DNA from: Mesomycoplasma dispar
Lineage (GTDB): Bacteria > Bacillota_I > Bacilli_A > Mycoplasmatales > Metamycoplasmataceae
Assembly: GCF_000941075.1 (NCBI RefSeq)
Contig: NZ_CP007229.1
Location: 1-64,000 of the forward strand
Direction of reading: 5' to 3'
DNA length: 64,000 nt
In this document: piece by piece, positions 30,817 through 41,946 of the stretch
How positions within the stretch are numbered: the stretch's first letter is position 1
How the letters are laid out: every line of letters starts with the position of its first letter
Position numbers and translations under genes: made by a program
The notes under the pieces: generated by a model
Told to the model about the DNA's origin: nothing
Seen by the model: only the letters and a program-made list of their open reading frames with translations
Database searches by the model: none

Positions 30817-32889
30817 ATGAAATTTAAGAAGTTAATTTTAGGAAATTTGTTAATTTTAGCCCCTGTGTCGATTGTGGTTGCGAGTTGCATTCCTGTTATA
30901 TCAGAATCGGAACAGTCGAGTGAAATTAGGAAAAAATATTTTGAAAATAATGAAAAATATAATAAGGAAATCGCCAATTTTGCTAAAAAATTAGAAGATT
31001 TGAACAAAAAACTTAAAGATCAAAAAGAGGAAACTAAAAAACATCAATTAGAACAAGCGATTTTCGACCTGTATTTTCAATCTAAAAAAACTTTAGATCC
31101 ACTTGTTAAAGAATACAATTACTTGTTCAGAAAACTTCGTGAAGCAGAGAATGCTGAAAATTCAAGGTTAAAAACTATTAAAATTTTCCATTCAAACGAC
31201 GAACACGGTCGACTCGAATTTGATGCTGGAAAATACAGTAAATTTATTGGAATGATAGACTTTTCTAAATATTTGGCGGATAAAAACAAAGATTTGCTCC
31301 TTTCTGCTGGAGATTTAATTCAAGGTTTACCCCTTTCCGATTCTGATAAAGGACAAACAATTGCCCAAATTGCAAGATTCGCTGGTTATGATACGGTTGC
31401 AGTCGGAAATCACGAATTTGACTATGGATTAGGGCATCTTTTGAAATTAAACAAGGAAATAAGCGAGCCTAAAACCGGAACTAGCACACCATTTATTTCA
31501 GCAAATATTTATTATAAAGATTATCAAAAAAGCGATCGAAAACCTGAAAATTATGACCAAACTAAAGTCGGAAAAAGAGTTTTTAAACCTTATATAATCA
31601 AAAAATTAGTCGGTGGCATTAAAGTTGCAGTTTTCGGGATCACAACACCTGATACAGTTTTTACTTCTAGACCAAGTAATTCTGAACTAGTCGAATTTCG
31701 TGATCCTGTTGAATCAGCAAATCAAGTTATTAGTGAAATTAAAGCTGAAAATCCTGATATTAATTTTATTGTTGCAGTTACCCATCTCGGAACAGGTCGA
31801 AATGAAAAAAAATGAACATCAGAATTTTTATCACAAAATTCAGATAGCGAACTTGATTTAATTATCGACGGACACAGTCACACATATGTCGAAATTAACA
31901 AAAAAGCTGCAGAAAATAGAGATGTTTATATCACCCAAACAAGTCATTACACAAAATTTTTAGGCGATATTGACCTTGTTTTTGATACAAAAACTGGAAA
32001 AATCACAGAAGTTCACCAAGTAATGAGAGATATTAATCAAATCGAACTATATAATAGAGACTTGCCTTCAAAATTAGTGCAGAAATTAAGGGATAATTTT
32101 GACAAAGAGGGAAAAGTTGTCGTATTTACATCTCCTGGCGAATTTAAACATACAATTTCACAAAAAATTGGTGGTGAAGATTTTTGAGTTGGTAGACTTA
32201 AGCCGACATCTTTAGGGGTTATCGCTGCCGATACTGTCGCTTGAGGTTTTGCAAAAGAAGAACCTTGAAAAACGCATACAAATTGAGAAAGCGGATCGCT
32301 CGAAAATACGATCGGAATTTATAACAGCGGCGCTTTGCGCTCAAATTACGAAAAAGGTGAAATTACTAAAGAAAAAGCGCTATCTGTAAGTCCTTTTGGC
32401 GATTTAATTACTGCTGTAAGAACTAAGGGTGATGTTGTAATTCAGGCTTTAAAACACGGACTTTCTCGTGGGCGTTCGGGCGGTTTTGCACAAGTTTCTT
32501 CAAACGTTTCTTATAATGTAAGAGTTGAAAAAAAACTAGATGACAAAACAAAAAAAGAAGAATATTTTTGAATTCCTGATGAAAAAAGTTTCAAAATTAA
32601 TAATAAAACAATTGATCCTGAAAAATATTATTATATTGCAACAAATGATTTTATTTTAGACGGTGGCGACGGCTATAAAATGCTGGATAAAAAAGACCAA
32701 AAAAATAAAATCACACTTGCTTTTGAGGGAAGTAAATTTATTGATTCCTTAATTGAGTTTGCGAAATTAACAACTGATGAAAGCAAAAAAGTTCAACTTA
32801 AAAAAGAAAAATTCGAAAGACCTTTAACCGAATATCTTGATGAAAAAACTTACGCTGAACAAAAAGTCATCGGAATTCCTTCTAATTAA
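30817..32889 (+). CDS. Surface lipoprotein 5'-nucleotidase (metallophosphatase)
   Basis: Predicted membrane-anchored 5'-nucleotidase/UshA-type enzyme, useful for salvaging nucleosides from host nucleotides. 690 aa. Signal peptide with lipobox VASC (Cys24), a charged coiled-coil spacer (about residues 32-115), then metallophosphatase motifs: IFHSNDEHGR, LLSAGDLIQG, AVGNHEFDYG, VTHLGTG and IIDGHSHTY. The C-terminal 5'-nucleotidase domain has NSGALRS, SVSPFGD and TNDFILDGGDGY. TGA-Trp codons at 31813 and several later. GGAGAATAA precedes the ATG. Confidence 0.9.
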
Positions 32890-32919
32890 CAGTTTTTACC
32901 TTAATTTTTTAATAGTATT

Positions 32920-33083
32920 TTTTTTGTTAAATTTGTCAAAATTGAAAAATTTAACAAAAAATTTAGTGACAAAGTCCTTTTATTGTTAGCGAAAAAACTG
33001 AAAAATTAAAGAAATTTTCTTTAATTTTTCCTAAAATTTTTCTATTTTGATTTTTATACTAAAATTAAAATAGAAAAATTTAG
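32920..33083. terminator. Three consecutive hairpins between converging nucleotidase and rnr
   Basis: Stem 1: 15 bp, 32920-32934/32947-32961. Stem 2: 15 bp with a single central base, 33000-33014/33016-33030. Stem 3: 17 bp with one bulged A, 33031-33048/33067-33083. Arms begin or end in A/T runs, so they can terminate both strands. They fill most of the 205-base convergent gap. Confidence 0.75.
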
Positions 33084-33094
33084 TCAGCTTAATT

Positions 33095-35185
33095 CTAATT
33101 TTCAGCTAAAATAGCTGTAATTTTACCGTCTCAAATATTAACGTTCTCAATTTTAACGTCAATAAACTCGCCTAATTTGAATCTACGCTTACTGTTATAA
33201 ACGCAAAATCCATCTTCAGTTAACTGATATGGATCGTTTTCGCTATCAGGTAAACTCTTATTAATTATCATCGCATCAAAAAGACCGTCAATTTCAACAA
33301 AAAAACCGGATTTTATAATTGATGTTATTTGAGCGCCAAAAGTTTGACCAACCAATTTTTTCACATATTCGGTTTTTTTGATATTCACAATTTTTCTTTC
33401 TAAATTAAAAGCTTTCTGTTCTAATTCGGTGGTTGAATAAGAATTTTTGTTTAAAATTTCCTTAAAAAGTTCCAAATCTTTATTTTTTTCAAAAATAAAA
33501 TGGTGAATAATTCTGTGCAAAATTAAATCTGGATAACGACGAATAGGGCTCGTAAAATGACTATAAAAAGTAGCGGCCAAACCAAAATGACCTACATTTT
33601 CGGTACTATAAATTGCTTTTTGCATTGTTCTTAAAATTGAATATTTTAAGAAATTGTCGTTATTTTCGACTTTAATTTCATCAATTTTTTTAGCAAATTC
33701 CTTTGAATTTGGATTTAATTTTAAAGTGTTTTTTATACCCAAGGCCTTAAGAATTTGATTGAAAATCACTATTTTTTCAGGATCGGGTTTATTATGGATT
33801 CTGTATAAAATCGGAATTTTTCTTTTTGTTAAAAATTCAGAGACATTCTCGTTAGCTCTAATCATAAAATTTTCGATTAACTCTTCGGAAATTCCTCTGC
33901 TTTTTAATTTTAAAGATTTAGTATAACCTTCTTCATCTAAAATAATTTTCACTTCGTCAATCGCTAAATCAATATAACCTTGTTTTTTCTTGAATTGCGA
34001 AAGAACAGAGTTTAATTTTAACGCAGTTTTAAGCATATTTTCTAATTCAAAATTATTAAAATTAGATTTTCCAGCAAAAAAATTGTTGACTTCTTCGTAT
34101 GTCAATCTTTGCTTTGAATTGATGACAGAAGGATAGATTTTAATGTATAAATTTTCACCTTTTTTGTTTATTAAAGATTCCATTGTCACTGTAAATCTAT
34201 CAACATTTGGTTTTAGTGAACAAATTCCGTTCGACAACTCTTCTGGCAGCATCGGGATTACGGTGTGCGGAAGGTAAATTGAAGTTCCACGATTTTGTGC
34301 TTCAATATCAATTGCACTATCTTGTTTCACATAATGAGCAACATCAGCAATGTGGACTTTTAAAAGAAAATTTCCATCTTCCGTTTCTTGGGCAGAAATT
34401 GCATCATCAAAATCTTTTGTATCATCGCCATCAATTGTAACGATTAATTCATTCCTTAAATCGACTCTGTTTTTATCGATAAAGGTAATTTCTTCTTCTA
34501 TTTTTGAGGCTTCTTCAATAACATCATTGTTAAATTTGTTCGAAACTTCTGATTCAATTATAGGGATTTTTACGTACAAAAAAGGTTCACTTTTGTGACC
34601 AATTTCTTGAACTAGGTTTATTTTTAGAATGTTTTTTTGGTAGTCAACAATTTTTACTTTGTAAAAATTGTCAACAACTAAATCGTTAAATGAATTTCAA
34701 CGGAAAACAAAATTTCCTTTGAAATTAACAGGTTCAAAATCCCAAAATTTACCATTTTTAAAAGCTTTTCCAATCAAAAACTTCGTGTTTCTTTGAATAA
34801 TTTTGGTAACCACACCATAAACCTGATCGCTTTTAAATCGATCAGCATAAATGTTGATTCTAACTTCATCACTTTCAAGCGCGCTAGCTGTAAATCGAGC
34901 TGGAATAAAAACGTTTTGACTTTGTATTGGGTTTTCTTTGTCTTCAACAAAACCGAAATTTGATTGTGTTGCTCTAAAAATACCGACTTTTGTTTTTAAT
35001 AATCGCGGCGCGTAATATTTTCCTTCAGGTGTTTTAAAAACAAGGAAGTTTTCAATAAGACTGCTAATTTGGTTAGTGAGTTGTTGATTTAAATTGAAAG
35101 GGATATTAAATTTTCTGACAATTTCAACAAATGTTCTTTCGTTTTTTAGAAAATTTTTTAATCTTTCTTCTGATATAATTTCCAT
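33095..35185 (-). CDS. rnr: Ribonuclease R
   Basis: Processive 3'-5' exoribonuclease degrading structured RNA. 696 aa. N-terminal winged-helix and cold-shock regions, then the RNB catalytic domain with TIDGDDTKDFDDAIS (metal-binding Asps), HIADVAHYV, RGTSIYLPHTVIPMLPEELS and HFTSPIRRYPDLILHRI, and a C-terminal S1 domain (VGQTFGAQITSIIKSGFFVE). TGA-Trp codons interrupt the standard-code frame near 34580-34690 and at the C-terminus. Five bases downstream of secG in the same operon. Confidence 0.95.
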
Positions 35186-35190
35186 AAAAT

Positions 35191-35424
35191 TTACAACAAC
35201 CTAATAATTAGTGACAGTGCTAGAAAAATAAATCCAACCACAAACATTGCTCATTTTGTGAATTTTTTAAATCCACGTTCTTTTGAAACTTGAAACAAAT
35301 CAAGATCACTAGAACCGATAAGCGCTCCAGAAAAGGAGTTTGAATGTGGCGACATTAGCAAGGAAATCAAAATGATTAAAAATCCAAAAATAGCAATAAA
35401 AGCAATAATTATTGTTCTCAACAT
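35191..35424 (-). CDS. secG: Preprotein translocase subunit SecG
   Basis: Small SecYEG subunit. 77 aa with two transmembrane segments: LRTIIIAFIAIFGFLIILIS at the N-terminus and WAMFVVGFIFLALSLIIRLL at the C-terminus, joined by an S/G/F-rich loop (SNSFSGALIGSSDLDLF), the expected layout. Start chosen at ATG 35424; a TTG 39 bases upstream would add an unlikely Tyr/Asn-rich peptide. secG beside rnr is a familiar Firmicute-type pairing. A TATAAT lies on the - strand a little upstream. Confidence 0.88.
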
Positions 35425-35479
35425 AATGCCCAACTCAAAAAAAATATAATTATAATTATACAATAAAATTATCTAAAAC

Positions 35480-37012
35480 TTAAACAACTGTTTTTAAAAA
35501 AAATATGAAAAAACGAAGTATAGAAAAAACCCTTGTAATATCTTTTATTTCGACAATAATACCTTGTTTTTTCAGAAAATCTGTGTGATTTAAAAACTCG
35601 TTTAAAATTTTTCCTTTAAAAAATAAATTAGTTTCATACTGAAAAAACAAAGATCGATAATCCAAATTTGAAGTCCCAATCATTCCGATTTTATCATCAA
35701 TAACTATTGATTTTCCGTGAAAAAAAATTTCTTTAAAATGATAGATTTTCGCCCCTTTTTTTAACAATTTACGTGCAAAAAAATCATTAAATTTTTTAAT
35801 GATTTTTGAATCATTTCTTCCCGGTAAAAAGATTTCCAATTCAATTTTTGCAAGTAAAACATCTTTTAATGCATCAAGAATTTTTTGCGTTGGGACAAAA
35901 TAAGGTGTAAAAATCTTTATATTTTTTTTCGCTGAATAAATCTTTTTTAAAATAAAACCTTCAATCAACGAATCTTCGAGATTTGGTCCGTTTTGAATAA
36001 CGACACCGATATTTTTGGATTCATCAGGTTTGGGATCAAAGTCTTTAACATTGCAAAAACTATTTATTTTATCTTTAGAAATATTTTTTTTTCCTCATTT
36101 TGTCCAATGAAATAGGAAGTTTTTGCAGTAAGTTTGGACAATTTCACCTTCAAGTCTAAGGTTTAAATCCATCCAATAACCATAATTTTTGTCAAAACCT
36201 GAATATTCTTCAGAAATATTATTTCCACCAGTATAAGCGATTTTTCCATCTATGAGATAAACTTTTCGATGATTTCTATAAAAACTTTGCCCCGTAATAA
36301 AGGGAACTTTGAAAATGTTGAAAAGTAAAACTTCGATTTTTTTTCTTCTTAATTCGATTCATTGTCGCGTTTTTATAAGGTAAGCACCAAAAGAATCGAC
36401 TAGAATTTTTACTTCTACACCTTGTTTTCTCTTTTTTATCAGCAGTTTTTTTAATTTTCTCCAAACAAAATCGTCTTTTATTATGTAAACATCGATAAAA
36501 ATATATTTTTTTGCATTTTTAATGTCAAAAAAAAGTTTTTCAAAAAAACTATGACCATCAACTAGCAAATCACCGTTAAATTTTTTAATTGGAGAAGAAA
36601 AATATTTGCTTGAAAAAGTTAGTAAGTTATCTTCAAAGTCCGGATTTTTCTCCATTAACTTATTTTCTTCGTAATTAAATTCGATAAAACGTTGATATTG
36701 GCTAAAATATTGACTTATGTGTTGTCTATTTGAGTACTTTTTTGCGAAAATAAAATATGAAATCGGCCCTATTATAGGGAAAATTGAGCAAGCAATTAAC
36801 CATGAAATTTTAGTTTCATACCTTCTTTTTTGAAATAACAAATAAATATTAAAAAAAGAAGTAGAAACGTGGACGACGGCGAGAGTTAAAATCGAAATTC
36901 AATCCATATTTCTTGACAAAAAAAGATGGATCAAATAAATTGCTGCACTAAAACCTGCTAGAAATAGCGCTAAAAAGCAATAATAAAAAAATCACTTTGT
37001 GAATTTATGCAT
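35480..37012 (-). CDS. cls: Cardiolipin synthase (PLD family)
   Basis: Membrane enzyme joining phosphatidylglycerols into cardiolipin. 510 aa. Three hydrophobic segments in the first ~90 residues, then two HKD motifs: YRNHRKVYLIDGKIAYTGG and FHGKSIVIDDKIGMIGTSN, each with H-x-K-x(4)-D. The YFVPTQKILDAL segment is typical of the family. TGA-Trp codons in the N-terminus and between the HKD motifs. Sits between recA and secG, 17 bases after recA. Confidence 0.93.
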
Positions 37013-37028
37013 TGTAGCAGTAATTTTA

Positions 37029-38042
37029 CTATAATGTTGGATTTTGTTCTTGATTTTCCTTTAATTTTTCGATAATTTGCTCTTTTATTTCATTAAATAG
37101 TTTAGAATTGTTTTCTAGTAACAATTTTAAATTCAGTTTCCCTTGCGCAATATTTTCTCCCCGATATGCAAATCAAGAGCCTTTTCTCACAAGAATTCCC
37201 AATTCTTCGCCTAATTGGACAATTTCTGCTGATTTTGAGATGCCCTTTGCAAAAATAATTTCTACTATTGCAGTTTTGAACGGAATTGCAAGTTTATTTT
37301 TAACTACTTTTATTTTTACGCTATGTCCTGTTATGTCGTTTCCTGAAATAATTTGTTGTGTTTTTCTAACATCTAATCGGATAGATGCATAAAATTTAAG
37401 TCCTCTTCCACCCGGGGTTGTTTCAGGATTTCCAAAAATTACACCAACCTTTTCTCTGATTTGATTAATGAAAATAACAGTAGTACCGTTTTTATTTAAG
37501 GATGCTGTAATTTTTCGAAGTGCTTTTGACATAAGACGGGCTTGAGCGCCAATTACTTGATCTTTCATTTCGCCTTGAAGTTCCGCGATTGGGACTAAAG
37601 CCGCAACTGAATCAACGACAATTAAGTCAATCGCTTTTGTTTTTGCCAAAGTATCAACAATATCTAAGGCTTGCTCTCCTGAATCTGGTTGCGAAAGAAT
37701 TAAATTGTCGATATCGATTCCTAAATTTTTTGCATATTGTGGATCAATCGAATGTTCAGCATCAATAAAAGCTGCAATTCCTCCTTGTTTTTGCACTTCT
37801 GCAATTGCGTGAAGGCTAATTGTTGTTTTTCCTGATGATTCAGGACCGTAAATTTCAATAATTCTTCCTTTTGGAAACCCTCCAATTCCAAGCGCCATAT
37901 CAATTGCCATACTGCCTGATGAAAAAACTTCTGTATCAATAGGTGGTTTTTCGCCCAAAACCATAATTGATTCGTTACCAAATTTCTTTTTAATTTCTGC
38001 AAGCGCTTGTTTTAATAGTGACTTATCCATATTTTCTGTCAT
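37029..38042 (-). CDS. recA: Recombinase RecA
   Basis: Strand-exchange ATPase for homologous recombination. 337 aa. Walker [10 protein letters not shown] at residues 66-74, [23 protein letters not shown] (Walker B), [25 protein letters not shown] and [18 protein letters not shown] 38042 is chosen because AAGGAA lies 6 bases upstream; an ATG five codons earlier would place that site inside the gene. A TGA-Trp lies near the C-terminus ([14 protein letters not shown]). First gene of recA-cls-secG-rnr. Confidence 0.96.
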
Positions 38043-38314
38043 TATAGGTTCCTTCATTTTAATTTTTGGTTCTTAATATAAAACTATATTTAAATTAAGT
38101 TTTTTTGAAAAATTAAATTAAAAAAGGAAAAAATTAGGAAAAAATAACTGTTTTTCCTTTTTTAAGAAAAATTTTGGAATTTTTCTTAAAATATTATGCT
38201 AGGGTGGAAAAAATAAACTTTATTATGTTAAAAATAAAAGTTACTCCACCCTAGCATGATAATTTTATTACTATTAAATTTTTAAATTTAAAAAAATTTA
38301 ATAAAATTTCCAAT
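38043..38314. promoter_or_regulatory. Divergent recA/choline-kinase-like region packed with hairpins
   Basis: 272 bases with four potential stem-loops: an A/G-rich stem about 38119-38164; a 13-14 bp stem 38160-38173/38178-38191; a 13-bp mixed-base stem 38196-38208/38245-38257 (core GCTAGGGTGG) with a further inner stem 38216-38224/38233-38242; and 38261-38270/38299-38308. The third is by far the most GC-rich hairpin around. TATATT/TATAGT boxes for recA lie near 38075-38090 on the - strand. Confidence 0.6.
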
Positions 38315-39037
38315 ATGAAAAAAATTTCGATTGGATTTACTAACGAATCATTCCGTGATGGTCCCAAATTCGTGCAAAAAAAAATTCATAACGGAATGAA
38401 TCACGAAATTGATTATAAAATTTTATCAAATTTTAAATTCGTTCCAAAGTTAATTTTTGACTCAAAAGAATTAATTATTTGAGAATGAATCGAGGGTAGC
38501 GAAGTTGAACTAACCCCTGAATCACTTCAAAAAATAGCAATTCAACTAAAAGAAGTCCACGATTCTGAACTTGATTTTCCGCCTTCGAATCATAATTTTA
38601 GAGTTGAGTGTTATTTAAAAACTCTATCAGAAAAAGGTATAAAAAATAGAATCATTTCAAAATATTATGATTTTATTAAAGAAATACTTCAAAAAATGGA
38701 CAAATCCAAACCGCTTCACAACGATTTGTGATTAATGAATATGGTCGAAAAAGATCATAAAATCTATTTTTTAGATTGAGAATACGCATCAAAAGGCGAT
38801 ATACATTTTGATTTAGCTTACTTCATTGAATCAGCAAGGCTAAATGATAAAAATGAACGTATTTTTTTAGATTTTTATGGCAAAACTAACTATAAAGACA
38901 TATTAGTGCAAAGAATTTTTGTTCTCTATCTTATAATTTTATGAGTTAACGCCCAAGAAACTAAATATTTTGATGACGAACCTTATATGGAAAAATTAGA
39001 GAATTTATATTCACAATTTCTGTTATGAAAGGAATAA
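38315..39037 (+). CDS. Choline/ethanolamine kinase-like (LicA-type) phosphotransferase
   Basis: 240-aa small-molecule kinase of the APH/ChoK fold. The Brenner-type catalytic loop LHNDLWLMNM (H-x-D-x(4)-N) and the following metal-binding FLDWEYASKGD are both intact; the N-terminus IGFTNESFRDG looks like the family's G-x-T-N loop. Several TGA-Trp codons. No Shine-Dalgarno precedes ATG 38315, and 1 base separates its stop from the obgE ATG, whose ribosome site (GAAAGGAA) lies in its last codons. Likely phosphorylates choline or a similar alcohol for lipid or sugar decoration; substrate is inference. Confidence 0.8.
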
Positions 39038-39038
39038 A

Positions 39039-40298
39039 ATGAGATTTATAGACCATGTTTCAATTGAAGTTGAGGCTGGAAAAGGTGGTGATGGCATAAT
39101 TTCTTTTCGTCGAGAGGCGCATGTTGATAAAGGCGGACCTGATGGTGGCGATGGGGGAAGTGGTGGTTCAATTTATTTTGTTGGAGATTCTGGTTTAAAT
39201 ACATTGTTACCATTTTACCAAACTAAAAAAATTTTTGGTAATAATGGTGAAAACGGCAGATCAAAAAATAGAACAGGTGCAAGCGGTAAAGATGTTTTTA
39301 TAAAAGTTCCTTTAGGAACGCAAGTATTTGTAAAAAACACTTTAATTTGCGACATCATTTTGCAAAAAGAGTATTTAATCGCTCGCGGTGGACGCGGTGG
39401 ATTAGGCAACACTCGCTTTAAAAGTTCAAAAAATAAAGCGCCGCGAATTTCGGAAAATGGTGAATTAGGACAGAAGTTTAACCTTAACCTTGAACTAAAA
39501 GTTATGGCTGATATTGGTTTAATAGGAAAACCGAATGCTGGAAAATCAACACTTTTGTCATTAATTTCTAATTCTAAACCGAAAATTGCAAATTATGAAT
39601 TTACAACTTTAGTTCCGCAGTTAGGTCTTGTTAAAATTCATAATGATTCTTTTGTTGTCGCCGATCTTCCAGGGCTCATTTTAGGGGCTAGTTCTGGAAA
39701 AGGTATGGGAATTATCTTTTTAAAACACATTGAAAGATGCCGCGCAATTGCTCATATAATTGATTTCGGTGATAAAGAGAAAAACCCAGTTACTGATTTT
39801 GTTGAAATTAACGCTGAATTGGAAAAATTTAACAAAAATCTGTTAAATTTAGAGCAAATTGTAATTGCAAACAAACATGATTTACCAAGTTTTCAAGATA
39901 ATTTGATTAATTTTCAAAAAAAATTTCCCGAAATTCCAATAGTTAAAGCTAGTTTAATTTCAAATGATCAATTTGAAATTAAAGAAATAAAAGAAAAAAT
40001 GCTTGATTTAATTAAAAAAAGCAAAAAAAATGTAGAAATTACAGAATTAAGCGAAAACCCTGTTGAATTTAATTTAGAAGCACCATTTTTGATCGATAAC
40101 AGTACTCCTGGATTTTACGAAGTTACTGGCGAGTTAATTAAAAAAATAATTCATAAAATACCGTTAAATTCACAGGAAAATATTTTTAGATTTAATACTA
40201 AAGTCAAAAATATTGGACTTTGGGATGAACTAATTAAACTCGGAATTAAATCTGGTGATACAGTCAAAATTTATGATTTTGAATTTCAATGAAATTAA
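39039..40298 (+). CDS. obgE: GTPase Obg (CgtA)
   Basis: Ribosome-associated GTPase for 50S maturation and growth control. 419 aa. Gly-rich Obg fold at the N-terminus (VEAGKGGDGIISFRREAHV, GGPDGGDGG), G1 GLIGKPNAGKSTLL, G3 DLPGLILGAS, G4 ANKHDLP, then a C-terminal OCT domain (about residues 335-419). The TGA at 40290 is Trp: translation ends two codons later at TAA. GAAAGGAAT precedes the ATG. Confidence 0.96.
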
Positions 40299-40370
40299 AA
40301 ATATTTTTTAGACCACACTTCATAAGTTCTATACTTTTTTATGAAATTAATTGAATAGGAGAAAGAAATA

Positions 40371-40733
40371 ATGGACGACACCCGCAAACCAAAAAGATCA
40401 CTTCGTAAAAAATTAAGAGATTCTTCAGAGTGAACTTTTGTTGAAAAAAAATCTTTAGTTTCATTTTTGTTCTTATATCACAAAGCAAACAAACTACATT
40501 CTCAAAAAGAAAAAATTTACGAAACTCTCGGTTTGACTAACAAACCAGATAATCTGCCAATTTCGGCAATTGAACGCGCGCTTTCTTTGCTAGAACCAAA
40601 ATATACCAAACTTTTAATTAAAGAATTTATTGACAACGATCGCAACTGGATTAAAAAATATTGATCAAAATCCACTTATTACAAAAATATGCATAAAGCG
40701 ATTGATCAATTTATCATAATTTTAAATCTTTAG
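40371..40733 (+). CDS. Small basic protein with sigma-region-4-like tail, function unknown
   Basis: 120 aa, pI clearly basic. The N-terminus is KPKRSLRKKLRDSSEW; the C-terminal half reads ALSLLEPKYTKLLIKEFI, then NWIKKYWSKSTYYKNMHKA and IDQFI, the pattern of phage ArpU-like and sigma-70 region 4-like proteins (helix, turn with S-x-S-T-Y-Y, recognition helix). TGA-Trp in three places. AGGAGAAAG gives a good ribosome site. First of three adjacent unknown genes. I recall a comparable trio in M. genitalium (MG284-MG286), not verified. Could be a transcription or replication accessory protein. Confidence 0.6.
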
Positions 40734-40736
40734 TGT

Positions 40737-41945
40737 ATGAATTTAGATCTTATTCCTAACGAGAATCCAGAAATTCAAATCGCAAGAAATTACGGGCAAA
40801 TTTCATTTAGTTATGCATCAAGTTCTTCTCCTAACGGCATTAGGCAATTTGTTAAAATTGATCGCGATCTAACTTCTGAAAGATTTAGCGTAATTGTTAC
40901 TGTTTTTTCAAAAATAGTAGGAAAAGTCAATGTTTATGTGCAGTTAAATAATTCTACACCAACTGTGCCGAAATTACTTGAATTATTTCCAGAAAGATTT
41001 AACCAAGCAGTTTTTACATTTGGCGGACCAAAGCAAGAAAAAGATAAAGAAAATGATGCTGCATTTATAAAATTAAACAATGTTTTAGTGTATTTAACTA
41101 AAGAAAATGAACAAAACATTTTATTAGACAATGTGTTAAAAGTCCGTAATTTTTCTGATGTAAGCAAAGAATATTCTATAAAAAAAACGGGAATTGGTTT
41201 TAAGTTGTTAAAATCAATTAAGATGGCAAATCTTGGCGCTGATGCTTCGGTCGAATTTTCGAAAACTTACGAAAAAATTGATGAAAATACAGTCTATTTT
41301 TTTCCTAGTAAATTTAGTCAACAAAAACACAATGTAAATATTTTTAAAGTTGGTGTTGATCCTGAACTTTTTTATGCAGGAAATATCGACAAAAACATTA
41401 ATATTACAAACCTAAAGTTAACTAATTTGCCAATTAAATCGCTAAATAATTCGAAAAATCATTTGGATTTGTCGTTCCAATTTAGGGAAAATATTTATGA
41501 TAAAAATAAAAAACCAGAAATAATTGCAGGAAAATACATTGTAGGCGATGTTTTTATAACGTCAAATACTTATTATGATTCAAAAGAAAGAGCTGTTTTT
41601 TCTGGAAATTCACAAATTTCTCAACAAGGTTTTGTGATTCCCTATAATTTTTCAGGAACACTAAATCCAAAAATTGAGATGAATATTAACAATGACTACC
41701 GAAAAATAAGTGTGGCTTTTTCACAAGAAATTAGTAAAAAATTAATTGATTATGATAAAAAAAGTGGAATCTATAAAATAAAAATCACAAATTATTCTAC
41801 CCCTTTTATTAAATCAGATCAAATTAGAATTTCAAATCAAGATTTTAAATATGTTGCCACTAATTTTTTAACAATTCAGCAATTAAGAGATCTTTCGCTC
41901 ACAAACTTTAAAGAAGATGATGAGGAAAAAAAATTAGAGGAATAA
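40737..41945 (+). CDS. Conserved-looking hypothetical protein, 402 aa
   Basis: Not recognised. Soluble: no signal peptide, lipobox or membrane segment. Begins MNLDLIPNENPEIQIARNYG, with IRQFVKIDRDLTSERFSVIV and many alternating hydrophobic residues suggesting beta-sheet (for example FSVIVTVFSKIVGKVNVYVQ); ends in an acidic tail EDDEEKKLEE. Contains no TGA codon and no cysteine. Starts 3 bases after the previous gene and ends one base before the TTG of the next, so the three are one transcript. Confidence 0.75.
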   Translation: MNLDLIPNENPEIQIARNYGQISFSYASSSSPNGIRQFVKIDRDLTSERFSVIVTVFSKIVGKVNVYVQLNNSTPTVPKLLELFPERFNQAVFTFGGPKQEKDKENDAAFIKLNNVLVYLTKENEQNILLDNVLKVRNFSDVSKEYSIKKTGIGFKLLKSIKMANLGADASVEFSKTYEKIDENTVYFFPSKFSQQKHNVNIFKVGVDPELFYAGNIDKNINITNLKLTNLPIKSLNNSKNHLDLSFQFRENIYDKNKKPEIIAGKYIVGDVFITSNTYYDSKERAVFSGNSQISQQGFVIPYNFSGTLNPKIEMNINNDYRKISVAFSQEISKKLIDYDKKSGIYKIKITNYSTPFIKSDQIRISNQDFKYVATNFLTIQQLRDLSLTNFKEDDEEKKLEE

Positions 41946-41946
41946 A

